Source: Halanaerobium sp964649895 (GTDB taxonomy: Bacteria; Bacillota; Halanaerobiia; Halanaerobiales; Halanaerobiaceae). From it: DNA of 29,608 nt. A program made the position numbers and the translations under genes. The DNA lies in contig CAZYRX010000024.1 in NCBI GenBank assembly GCA_964649895.1, positions 1-29,608 of the forward strand, given 5' to 3'. The notes below the pieces were generated by a model that saw only the letters and a program-made list of their open reading frames with translations, did no database searches and was not told the origin of the DNA. Below are positions 6,785 to 14,726 of the stretch, piece after piece; the stretch's first letter is position 1, and every line of letters starts with the position of its first letter.

Positions 6785-7144
6785 ATGCCAAGAGGAGATA
6801 GAAGAGGACCAGAAGGTGCAGGCCCAATGACTGGTAGAGCTTTTGGTTATTGTGCTGGTAATGATCGTCCTGGTTTTGCTGTTAATGCTGCACCTCAAGG
6901 ATTTAAAAGAGGATTTAGAGGTGGAGCAGGCAGAGGATCTGGAAGAGGTATGGGTTATGGAAGAGGTTATGGCATGGGATATGCCAGAGTGAATGCTCCT
7001 GCATATCAACAGCCGGTTTCAGAAGATAACACTAATCAGGCTGCAAATCAAAATCAAATAGAAATGCTGGAAAATGCAGCAGCTAATCTTCAAAATGAAC
7101 TTAAGGAAATAAAATCACAGTTAAATGAATTGAAGAATGATTAA
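6785..7144 (+). CDS. DUF5320 family protein
   Basis: A small protein of 119 residues. The N-terminus P-R-G-D-x-x-G-P-E-G-x-G-P-M-T-G-R followed by F-G-Y-C-A-G-N matches the DUF5320 signature, often seen beside NifX/MinD clusters in anaerobes. The middle (about 38-72) is rich in Gly, Arg, Tyr and Met; the last 30 residues (Q-I-E-M-L-E-N...L-K-E-I-K-S-Q-L-N-E-L-K) look like a short coiled coil. It has one Cys, no signal peptide and no known activity. The ribosome site AAAGGAGTGATT and the consensus promoter suggest high, controlled expression apart from the upstream operon. Confidence 0.82.
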   Translation: MPRGDRRGPEGAGPMTGRAFGYCAGNDRPGFAVNAAPQGFKRGFRGGAGRGSGRGMGYGRGYGMGYARVNAPAYQQPVSEDNTNQAANQNQIEMLENAAANLQNELKEIKSQLNELKND

Positions 7145-7170
7145 TATTTAGAGTTAGTATATTTGATATG

Positions 7171-7231
7171 ATACTTCCAAAGTAGATGGTCTAATTAACT
7201 AAAAAGACTATCTAAATGGAAGTATTTTTTT
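7171..7231 (+). terminator. Rho-independent terminator of the DUF5320 gene
   Basis: A long two-part hairpin. The outer stem is ATACTTCCA (7171-7179) with TGGAAGTAT (7217-7225); the inner stem is AGATGGTCT with AGACTATCT (one G-U). A run of seven T follows. Confidence 0.82.
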
Positions 7232-7265
7232 ATGGGCAAAAAAAGTTTATCTGACAGCAGTTTCC

Positions 7266-7294
7266 TTGTTTTTAAAGTGATAATATTATATAAT
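7266..7294 (+). promoter_or_regulatory. Predicted promoter of the transpeptidase-peptidase operon
   Basis: TTGTTT (7266-7271), 17 bases, TATAAT (7289-7294), about 120 bases before the L,D-transpeptidase start. Consensus match only; I see no clear structure in the leader. Confidence 0.45.
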
Positions 7295-7411
7295 ATTTTT
7301 AAATTGGGGTAATTTTATAAACTTTGTTTTAATATGAATAAAAAATAAAAATTTGTTGAGCTTTAAAAATCTTTAATCTGGATTGCTGCAGGGTTTTTTG
7401 GAGGTAATAAA

Positions 7412-9067
7412 TTGAGGAAAATAATTTTTTTGATTGTTCTATTATTTATAACAGTATTTACATATAATATTAATGCAGAAACTGATGCAGAGCTATCTAT
7501 GGCGATTCGTGATTATCTTATTGTCATTGAAGATCGGGAAGGTTATTTCCCTGGAAATGAATATGTTGAATTTTATAAGGAATTGAGTGATTTTTACAAT
7601 AATCGTCATCATAAATCAGTCTGGTTTGATGGAAATAAATTCAAAAGAGATATTCAACCATTATTAAGTGAAATTGAAGCAAGTTATTATGAAGGTTTTA
7701 ATCCTCAAGATTATCATATATCTTTAATCAAAGAATCTTTTGCAAGTCAAGAGTTTTTCAATGATGATTCCAAAAATCAAAAAGCTGTTGTCGATATACT
7801 TTTAACTGATGCTTATTTAAAATTGGCATCACATTATTTAAGTGGAAAAATTGATCCAAATATTATTAAAGAAGATTATAGTCTTAGTCATGATAATTTG
7901 GAAAGCAAGAAATTATTATCAGATTTGCTTGCAGAAAAAAATCTTCAGCAGAGTCTAAAGGCACAACTGCCTGAATCAGATAAATATCAATATTTAAAAG
8001 ATAAATTGTATAATTATCGTGATTCTGGGAAAATCGAATCTTGGCCTCAAATTTCTAAAGGGGAAATTTTAGCAGAAAAAGCAAGAGGAGAGCGGGTTGG
8101 ACAGCTGGTTAAAAACTTAGTTGCCAGAAATTATCTTTCAGAAGATTATTTATATAAAGATAATTATTTTGATAAGAGTATAAAAACAGCAGTTATACAA
8201 TTTCAGAAAAATCATGGTTTGAAAACTGATGGTATTGTAGGTAGTTCAACTCTTAAAGCGTTAAATATTTCTTTAGCCAGAAGAATAGAACAAATAATAA
8301 TAAATATGGAAAGATGGCGCTGGTTACCAGAAGATTTAGGTGAGAGATATATTTATGTAAACATTGCAGATTATAATTTAAAGGTATATGAACAGAATGA
8401 AATTATAATGGAAATGAAAACTATCGTTGGCAAAGAACAAAGAAGCACACCTGTATTTAGTGATCAAATAAAATATTTAGTTTTAAATCCCTACTGGTAT
8501 GTACCTGAATCAATAGCAGTTGAAGATAAATTGCCTTTAATTAAAGAAGACATAAATTATCTTAGGGATAATAATTATAGTTTATTTAAATATACAGGAA
8601 ATAATCAATTAAAAGAAATTAAGGCAGAAGAAGTTGACTGGGAAAAAGTAGATGAGGAAAATTTTAATTATCTATTGAGGCAAAATCCAGGTGATAATAA
8701 TGCTTTAGGTAGAGTTAAATTTATGTTTCCTAATAGATTCAGTGTTTATTTACATGATACTCCGAGCAAGAGTTTATTTGATGCAAATGCTAGGGGTTTT
8801 AGTTCTGGCTGTATTAGGATAGAAAAGCCGATTGATCTAGCTGAATATCTTTTACAAGATCAAGAAGAGTGGGACAGAGAAAAGATACAAGAAGAAATAA
8901 CTAAAGACAAACAAAAAACTATTTATTTAAAAGAGCCTTATCCCATTTATCTTCAATATAATACAGCTTGGGTTGACCAGTATGGCTCTTTAAACTTTAG
9001 AGAAGACATTTATAATAGAGACAGCAGATTAATTGAAACATATTTTAATAATAGGGAGTTCGAATAA
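7412..9067 (+). CDS. Exported L,D-transpeptidase, YcbB/LdtD type
   Basis: It forms 3-3 crosslinks between peptidoglycan stem peptides. The 551-residue protein starts with a signal peptide (about 1-22, cut near I-N-A-E-T). A helical N-terminal region follows. A peptidoglycan-binding repeat lies at about 245-285 (A-V-I-Q-F-Q-K-N-H-G-L-K-T-D-G-I-V-G), and the YkuD catalytic domain at about 312-480 has His448 in L-H-D-T-P and Cys467 in S-S-G-C-I-R-I. Size and order fit the large LdtD-type enzymes of diderm bacteria rather than small Bacillus Ldts. TTG 7412 lies 7 bases after GGAGG. The peptidase gene begins 5 bases after its stop, so the two are almost certainly one operon. Confidence 0.9.
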   Translation: MRKIIFLIVLLFITVFTYNINAETDAELSMAIRDYLIVIEDREGYFPGNEYVEFYKELSDFYNNRHHKSVWFDGNKFKRDIQPLLSEIEASYYEGFNPQDYHISLIKESFASQEFFNDDSKNQKAVVDILLTDAYLKLASHYLSGKIDPNIIKEDYSLSHDNLESKKLLSDLLAEKNLQQSLKAQLPESDKYQYLKDKLYNYRDSGKIESWPQISKGEILAEKARGERVGQLVKNLVARNYLSEDYLYKDNYFDKSIKTAVIQFQKNHGLKTDGIVGSSTLKALNISLARRIEQIIINMERWRWLPEDLGERYIYVNIADYNLKVYEQNEIIMEMKTIVGKEQRSTPVFSDQIKYLVLNPYWYVPESIAVEDKLPLIKEDINYLRDNNYSLFKYTGNNQLKEIKAEEVDWEKVDEENFNYLLRQNPGDNNALGRVKFMFPNRFSVYLHDTPSKSLFDANARGFSSGCIRIEKPIDLAEYLLQDQEEWDREKIQEEITKDKQKTIYLKEPYPIYLQYNTAWVDQYGSLNFREDIYNRDSRLIETYFNNREFE

Positions 9068-9072
9068 TTAAA

Positions 9073-10032
9073 ATGAAATATAAATTTATCTTTGTAGTAA
9101 TAATTATAATTATGATTTTTGCTTTAAACTTCAATGTTTTTGCTTATTCACAAGAAAAGGTTGATTTTAAGTTAAAATATGAAGGACATAAAATTCCTTT
9201 TAAAACTTTTAGTATTTTTGTATTACCTGGGGAAAGCATTGAATTATCAATAGTAGAACAAAATCAAAATGCTAAGTTTTCTTATATAGGTTCAGAAGGA
9301 GAATTCCTTTACAGAGATGGAAACACTTTAGGCTGGAAAGCACCTGAAGTAAGTGGTCAATATTCGATTAAAATAAAGGAAAAAAATAGTAATAATAAAA
9401 ATTCTGAGATGAATCTAAACATCTTTGTTTTATATCCTTTTACTGAAAAAGAAAATGGATATATTGATAATTTTAAAATCGGAAATTATCCTGAAATACC
9501 TGCTGATAAAAATGGCTTTTATAAAACACCTCAAGGATTTTTAAAAATAGAAAAATCAATGCTTGATATTAACCTTACACCTCATTTTAGACTAGAACAA
9601 TTTTTAACAAATCAATCTGAAGATTTACCTCATTATATTGTAATTAAAGAATCTTTGCTTTTAAAACTTGAGTATTTATTAGAAGAATTTAATAAAGCTG
9701 GATTCAGTATTGATACTTTTGGAGTTGTAAGTATTTATAGAACTCCATATTTTAATAAAGAAATTGGTAATAATACTGATCATACACGCCATATATATGG
9801 TGATGCTGCTGATATTTACATAGACGGTAGAGGAGATGATCAGATGGATGATTTAAACAATGATGGAGTTATAGATATTAATGATGCCAGAATAATGGCT
9901 GATTTTGCAATTAAATTTGATAAAAATCCAAAATATTCAAAGCTAGCAGGCGGAGTTGCAAGTTATAAAAGTAACTGTGTAAGAGGTCCTTTTATACATA
10001 TTGATACTAGGGGATTTCATGTGCGGTGGTAA
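9073..10032 (+). CDS. Exported M15-family peptidase, MepK/YcbK-like, with a Ca2+-loop motif
   Basis: A protein of 319 residues. A signal sequence (about 1-24, hydrophobic I/V/F run ending F-A-Y) precedes a beta-rich Ig-like region (about 30-122). The C-terminal M15 domain (about 170-319) has S-I-Y-R-T-P-Y-F-N, probable zinc ligands His240, Asp247 and His309, and the ending H-I-D-T-R-G-F-H-V-R-W. M15 enzymes of the DUF882/YcbK group cut peptidoglycan crosslinks; E. coli MepK acts on 3-3 links and lies next to ldtD. Inserted at 260-271 is a loop D-x-N-x-D-G-x-I-x-x-x-D like an EF-hand or dockerin calcium site. The ribosome site is weak, so translation may depend on the upstream gene. Confidence 0.83.
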   Translation: MKYKFIFVVIIIIMIFALNFNVFAYSQEKVDFKLKYEGHKIPFKTFSIFVLPGESIELSIVEQNQNAKFSYIGSEGEFLYRDGNTLGWKAPEVSGQYSIKIKEKNSNNKNSEMNLNIFVLYPFTEKENGYIDNFKIGNYPEIPADKNGFYKTPQGFLKIEKSMLDINLTPHFRLEQFLTNQSEDLPHYIVIKESLLLKLEYLLEEFNKAGFSIDTFGVVSIYRTPYFNKEIGNNTDHTRHIYGDAADIYIDGRGDDQMDDLNNDGVIDINDARIMADFAIKFDKNPKYSKLAGGVASYKSNCVRGPFIHIDTRGFHVRW

Positions 10033-10060
10033 TTCTATAAATCTTAAGGAGGTAAAAAAA

Positions 10061-11560
10061 TTGTTAGTTGGAGAAGTTTTTTCGAAAACAGCAAATCAGA
10101 AAAAGGATAAAACTGCAGCAAGTTTAGATGAGAAGAAAATAACTTATGGTGAACTGGAAAAAGAGACAAATAAATTGGCTCACGCTTTGATTGATTTAGG
10201 TGTAAAAACTTCAGATATGGTAAGTATTATGCTTCCAAATAGTATTGATTTTTTAACAGCTTATTTTGGAGTTATAAAATCTGGAGCTACAATGGTTCCC
10301 CTTAATATAAGTTTTAAATCTCCTGCTGTAGAATATATATTAAATAATTCAGAAGCGAAAGTTTTAATTACTAATAAGAGATTTTTGTCTGTAATTGAAA
10401 AATGTGAGCTTGATTATTTAGAAAAAATTATTCTAGTTGATAATGAAAGAGTAAATGACCATCTTCTAATCTCAGACTTTACAGATCTGCCAGAAGATTT
10501 ACCTTTATTAGAAAATATTGATGAAGAATCAGCAGCTGCTTGTCTTTATACTTCTGGTACAACAGGCAAGCCAAAAGGTGCAATACTGACTCATCGAAAC
10601 TTAACGTTTGATACAAATAAGACTATAGAGTTTTTGAATGTTGATGATAGTGACCGTTATATAGTTGTTCTTCCTATGTTTCATGCTTTTGCAGAAACAG
10701 TGTGTATGTTAATGCCAATGTTTCTGGGGGCTGAGATTGTAATAATTGATAAGTTTTTACCGGAAAAAGTACTGCAGACAATTCAGGAGAAGAATGTTAC
10801 TTTTTTTGCTGGGGTACCAACTATGTATACAGCTCTTTTAAATGTAAAAAATAGAGAAAACTATGATCTTTCTCATTTGAATCTTTGTTTATCAGGTGGG
10901 GCTGCGATGCCAGAGCAAACTATGGAAGACTTTGAAAAGACATTTAATGTAAAAATACTTGAGGGTAATGGTCCTACTGAGACTTCACCTGTTGCATACT
11001 GTAATCCTGTAAGTGGGGTTAGAAAATCTGGCTCTGTTGGAATTCCTATTCCTGATACAAAAGTAAAAATTGTTGACAGTGAAGATAATGAACTTCCAAG
11101 AGGTGAAATAGGAGAAATAGCTGTACAGGGAGACCATGTAATGAAGGAGTACTTTAAGAAACCTGAAGCAACTGCTAAGACACTTAGAAATGGTTGGCTT
11201 CATACTGGAGATTTAGGGAAAATGGATGAAGATGGCTATATCTATATTGTTGATAGAAAAAAAGATATGATAAATGTTGGTGGTATGAATGTTTATCCAA
11301 GAGAAATTGAAGAACAGCTTTATAAGAACCCAAAAATTCTTGAAGCTGCTGTTGTAGCAACAAAGGATGAATTGAGAGGAGAAGTACCTAAAGCAGTTAT
11401 TGTTCTTAAAGAAGATGAAGAAGCCACTGAAAGAGAGATTAAAAGATACTGTATGAAATACTTTGCAAACTATAAAGTCCCTAAACTAGTTCAATTTATT
11501 GATCAGTTACCTAAAAATGCTACTGGAAAAATTGATAAAAAATCACTGCGCGATATTTAA
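10061..11560 (+). CDS. AMP-forming acyl-CoA synthetase (long-chain fatty acid-CoA ligase family)
   Basis: It activates a carboxylic acid to an acyl-adenylate and then to a CoA thioester in the cytoplasm. The 499-residue protein has all adenylation motifs: Y-T-S-G-T-T-G-K-P-K-G (about 163-173), G-N-G-P-T-E-T-S-P, Y-I-V-D-R-K-K-D-M-I-N-V-G-G-M-N-V-Y-P and a C-terminal Lys in P-K-N-A-T-G-K-I-D. Chain length cannot be read; FadD-like is the best guess. The start is TTG 10061 after a perfect AAGGAGGT (10046-10053); a longer frame from 10001 would run into the peptidase gene. It lies 28 bases after that gene and may be read through from it. Confidence 0.88.
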   Translation: MLVGEVFSKTANQKKDKTAASLDEKKITYGELEKETNKLAHALIDLGVKTSDMVSIMLPNSIDFLTAYFGVIKSGATMVPLNISFKSPAVEYILNNSEAKVLITNKRFLSVIEKCELDYLEKIILVDNERVNDHLLISDFTDLPEDLPLLENIDEESAAACLYTSGTTGKPKGAILTHRNLTFDTNKTIEFLNVDDSDRYIVVLPMFHAFAETVCMLMPMFLGAEIVIIDKFLPEKVLQTIQEKNVTFFAGVPTMYTALLNVKNRENYDLSHLNLCLSGGAAMPEQTMEDFEKTFNVKILEGNGPTETSPVAYCNPVSGVRKSGSVGIPIPDTKVKIVDSEDNELPRGEIGEIAVQGDHVMKEYFKKPEATAKTLRNGWLHTGDLGKMDEDGYIYIVDRKKDMINVGGMNVYPREIEEQLYKNPKILEAAVVATKDELRGEVPKAVIVLKEDEEATEREIKRYCMKYFANYKVPKLVQFIDQLPKNATGKIDKKSLRDI

Positions 11561-11587
11561 ACTACTTAAAAAGCGGAGGTAATAATA

Positions 11588-12238
11588 ATGGCTAATAATT
11601 TTGAAGAACTTCGCAAAAAGATGGTCGACAAGCAGTTAATCAATAGAGGAATTAAAGATGAAAAGGTTATAGATGCATTTAGTGAAGTTCCTAGAGAAGA
11701 ATTTGTAGGTGAAAAATACAAAAGCAGTGCATATGATGATGGCCCACTTCCAATAGGCTCAGGTCAAACAATAAGCCAACCATATATTGTAGCTCTGATG
11801 ATTGATAGTTTAAACTTAAATGAAGATGATAAAGTATTAGAGATTGGTACTGGTTCTGGTTATGCAGCAGCTGTATTAGCCAAAATTGTAAATGAAGTTT
11901 ATACTATTGAAAAAATAGATAAACTTGCTGAAAAAGCAAAAGAGCGTTTTAAAAAATTAAATTATACAAACATTTCAACTAAGGTAGGAGATGGAACACT
12001 TGGCTGGTCTGAAAATGCTCCTTATGATGGAATAGTCGTTTCCGCTGCAGCACCACATGTGCCTGAGGCACTAATTAATCAATTAGCTGAATCTGGAAAA
12101 ATAATTATTCCTGTTGGAGAAGACGGTGGAGTTCAGAGATTAAAATTAATTAAAAAGTCTAAAGATGGTACGGTTACTGAAGAAAATTTAGATTATGTTA
12201 GATTTGTGCCTCTTTTGGGTGAAAACGGTTATAAATAG
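11588..12238 (+). CDS. pcm: Protein-L-isoaspartate O-methyltransferase
   Basis: It repairs aged proteins by methylating L-isoaspartyl residues with S-adenosylmethionine. The protein has 216 residues, normal for the family. It shows V-P-R-E-E-F-V near residue 35, the active-site region L-P-I-G-S-G-Q-T-I-S-Q-P-Y (about 54-66), and motif I E-I-G-T-G-S-G-Y-A-A-A-V at about 85-97. The start follows GCGGAGGT closely. It is 27 bases after the acyl-CoA ligase, probably in the same transcript. Confidence 0.93.
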   Translation: MANNFEELRKKMVDKQLINRGIKDEKVIDAFSEVPREEFVGEKYKSSAYDDGPLPIGSGQTISQPYIVALMIDSLNLNEDDKVLEIGTGSGYAAAVLAKIVNEVYTIEKIDKLAEKAKERFKKLNYTNISTKVGDGTLGWSENAPYDGIVVSAAAPHVPEALINQLAESGKIIIPVGEDGGVQRLKLIKKSKDGTVTEENLDYVRFVPLLGENGYK

Positions 12239-12282
12239 ATATATATAATATATAATAGAAAAGAATAGGAGTGGAGTAGTAA

Positions 12283-13740
12283 ATGACAGCAACTTTAACA
12301 TCTTTTTCTGTTTATTTAGTATTTTTAATGAGTATTGGAGTATATTTTTATAAAAAAACAGCAAGTCTTGAAGATTATTTAATTGGCGGTCGTGCCATGG
12401 GAAGCTGGGTAACAGCACTTTCTGCTCAAGCTAGTGATATGAGTGGTTGGTTATTGATGGGATTACCTGGAGCTGTTTATCTAGGTGGTATCAGTCAGGC
12501 ATGGATTGCAGTGGGTCTTTTTATCGGAACAGTTTTAAACTGGAAATATGTTGCAGCAAGACTTAGAGTATACACAGAAAAAACCGATTCAATGACTTTG
12601 CCATCATTTTTTGAAGCACGTTTTGGTGATAATACTGGAATGCTGCGTATTTTTTCTGCGGCTGTAATTCTTTTGTTTTTTACCATTTATTCTGCTTCAG
12701 GACTTGTTGCATCAGGTAAATTATTTGAATCACTTTTTAATATTGACTATACTGCTGCTGTAATGGTAGGGGGTATAGCTATAGTATTATATACATTTTT
12801 AGGTGGTTTTATGGCTGTTTCTTGGACTGATTTTTTTCAAGGGATTTTAATGTTTTTTGCGATTACAATAGTACCTGCAATTGCATATGGTAATATCGGT
12901 GGGATGTCATCTATTATTCGAGCAGCTTCAGAAAGTGGGATCTCACTTTCTTTAATGCCTGAAGGCATTACTATAACGGCAATTATTTCTGCTGCAGCAT
13001 GGGGGCTAGGCTATTTTGGACAGCCACATATTCTTGCACGTTTTATGGGAATTGATCATATAAAGAATGTCAAACCTGCTAGGAAAATAGCAGTTATCTG
13101 GGTTGCTATTTCATTAGCAGCAGCAGTATTAGTTGGTATTATTGCTGTTCCTATGTTTCCAGATATTGCAGATAGTGAAAAAGTTTTTATTGAGATGATT
13201 GCACAGCTTTTTAATCCCTGGTTTGGAGGTATTTTACTGGCTGCAATTTTATCAGCAATCATGTCTACTATAGACTCTCAACTTTTAGTTTCTTCATCAA
13301 CTTTAACTGAAGATTTTTATCATAAGATAATTAAAAGAGAAGCTTCAGAGTTAGAAAAAATGTGGGTGGGTAGAGGCTTTGTAATTTTAATTGCAATTAT
13401 TGCATTTATTCTTGCTTTAAATCCAAATAATACAGTGCTTGGCTTAGTAGCATATGCATGGGCTGGTCTAGGTGCTGCTTTTGGTCCACCAGTATTATTT
13501 GCACTTTTTTCTAGAAAAACTTCTTGGCAGGCAATTTTTGCTGGAATGATAGCCGGAACTATAACACTCATATTCTGGAAAGAAAGCGGCTTAGGTGGAC
13601 AATTATATGAAATAGTTCCAGGATTTTTTATAAATATAATTGTTGTTTTAGCAGTAAATAAAGTATTCAAACAGGAAGATGAAGAAATTATTGCAGAATT
13701 TAATGAAGTGAATGAAATATACAATAAAGATATAATATAA
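12283..13740 (+). CDS. putP: Sodium/proline symporter
   Basis: A sodium:solute symporter of 485 residues with about 13 membrane helices. The PutP subgroup is marked by the early segment G-R-A-M-G-S-W-V-T-A-L-S-A-Q-A-S-D-M-S-G-W (about 36-56), followed by L-L-M-G-L-P-G, and by S-T-I-D-S-Q-L-L-V-S-S-S around 325-336. Proline is both a nutrient and an osmoprotectant, which fits a salt-stressed host; the exact substrate is inferred from the family. The ribosome site AGGAGTGG precedes the ATG. The gap to pcm is only 44 bases and AT-rich, so it may share that transcript. Confidence 0.9.
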   Translation: MTATLTSFSVYLVFLMSIGVYFYKKTASLEDYLIGGRAMGSWVTALSAQASDMSGWLLMGLPGAVYLGGISQAWIAVGLFIGTVLNWKYVAARLRVYTEKTDSMTLPSFFEARFGDNTGMLRIFSAAVILLFFTIYSASGLVASGKLFESLFNIDYTAAVMVGGIAIVLYTFLGGFMAVSWTDFFQGILMFFAITIVPAIAYGNIGGMSSIIRAASESGISLSLMPEGITITAIISAAAWGLGYFGQPHILARFMGIDHIKNVKPARKIAVIWVAISLAAAVLVGIIAVPMFPDIADSEKVFIEMIAQLFNPWFGGILLAAILSAIMSTIDSQLLVSSSTLTEDFYHKIIKREASELEKMWVGRGFVILIAIIAFILALNPNNTVLGLVAYAWAGLGAAFGPPVLFALFSRKTSWQAIFAGMIAGTITLIFWKESGLGGQLYEIVPGFFINIIVVLAVNKVFKQEDEEIIAEFNEVNEIYNKDII

Positions 13741-13770
13741 AATGTTTTAATAAATATTATAAATATTATT

Positions 13771-13806
13771 CCGGATACCAAATATTTGGTATCCGGTATC
13801 TTTAGG
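13771..13806 (+). terminator. Perfect 26-bp palindrome, probable putP terminator
   Basis: CCGGATACCAAAT (13771-13783) is followed directly by its exact reverse complement (13784-13796), giving an 11-12 bp stem with a tight loop. The tail TATCTTT is a weak U tract. It lies 30 bases after putP and 25 before xth, so it could end putP, act as an operator for xth, or both. Confidence 0.55.
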
Positions 13807-13821
13807 GAGGTATTAAAATAG

Positions 13822-14586
13822 ATGCATATTTATTCCTGGAATGTTAATGGCATTAGGGCCGCAGCAAGAAAAGGGTTTTTAGATTGGATAGGAGAAGCAA
13901 AACCAGAAGTTCTTGGACTTCAAGAGATAAGAATTCAGGATGATCAGTTAAAAGATAAATTAAGAGATATTGATGGATATTACTCATATTTTAATTTTGG
14001 TGAGAAAAAAGGTTATAGTGGTGTTGCTATTTACACTCAAAAAGAGCCGTTAGATGTTTGGAAAGGACTTGGTATAGAAAAATTTGATAAAGAAGGTAGA
14101 GTTATTGCCGCTGAGTTTGAACATTTTGTTCTATTGAATATATATTTTCCTAATGGAAAAAGCAGTAAAAAAAGATTAAATTATAAACTTGATTTTTATG
14201 ATGCTGTTTTAGATTATGCAGAAGATTTGAGAAATAAATCTAAAGAAGTAGTTATTTGTGGTGATTATAATACCGCTCACCATCCAATAGATCTAAAAAA
14301 TCCAGATGCTAATAAAAATACTTCTGGTTTTCTTCCGATTGAAAGAGATTGGCTGGATAAACTTGAAGAACATGGTTATATAGATACTTATAGATATTTT
14401 AATCCTGATAAAGAAACTTATTCTTGGTGGAGTTATAGAACTCGAGCAAGAGAAAGAGATGCGGGCTGGAGGATTGACTATCATTTTATTTCAGAGGGTT
14501 TAGAGGATAATCTAGGTAGTGCAGATATTCTTACAGATGTAATGGGCTCAGATCATTGTCCAGTCACAGTTGAGCTTAATTTTTAA
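13822..14586 (+). CDS. xth: Exodeoxyribonuclease III (AP endonuclease)
   Basis: A DNA repair enzyme that cuts at abasic sites and trims 3' ends. The 254-residue protein has the family motifs in order: S-W-N-V-N-G-I-R-A (about 5-13), L-Q-E-I-R-I with the metal-binding Glu34, Y-F-P-N-G near 110, C-G-D-Y-N-T-A-H (about 151-158), G-W-R-I-D-Y-H-F (about 225-232) and S-D-H-C-P-V near the end. The length is typical. GGAGG at 13806-13810 is 11 bases from the ATG, slightly long. It ends before a shared bidirectional terminator. Confidence 0.94.
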   Translation: MHIYSWNVNGIRAAARKGFLDWIGEAKPEVLGLQEIRIQDDQLKDKLRDIDGYYSYFNFGEKKGYSGVAIYTQKEPLDVWKGLGIEKFDKEGRVIAAEFEHFVLLNIYFPNGKSSKKRLNYKLDFYDAVLDYAEDLRNKSKEVVICGDYNTAHHPIDLKNPDANKNTSGFLPIERDWLDKLEEHGYIDTYRYFNPDKETYSWWSYRTRARERDAGWRIDYHFISEGLEDNLGSADILTDVMGSDHCPVTVELNF

Positions 14587-14612
14587 ATATAAAAATAAAA
14601 ATAATTAATAAT

Positions 14613-14640
14613 AAAGCGGCCTTTAAAGGCCGCTTTAAAA
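14613..14640. terminator. Bidirectional terminator between xth and the MFS gene
   Basis: AAAGCGGCCTTT (14613-14624) and AAAGGCCGCTTT (14625-14636) form a perfect palindrome. The arms are GC-rich in the middle and end in A on one side and T on the other, so the hairpin works on either strand. It lies between the convergent genes. Confidence 0.8.
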
Positions 14641-14726
14641 ATTGGCTGATAAAATTTTTAAAATTAATTACGTTGAAATGTCAAGAAAACTACAATAAGC
14701 TATTATTTATGATTTGAAGAATATTT

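Noticed and set aside
6755..7009. Ser/Thr-rich open frame on the minus strand across the DUF5320 gene.
   Set aside because: Its composition is the antisense of the Gly/Arg-rich part; no ribosome site or known family.
10001..10060. Longer N-terminus for the acyl-CoA ligase.
   Set aside because: It lies mostly within the peptidase gene in another frame; a perfect AAGGAGGT precedes the TTG at 10061.
13320..13781. 153-codon minus-strand frame across the end of putP.
   Set aside because: Antisense of a membrane-protein gene; it has no family features and its start lies inside the palindrome.
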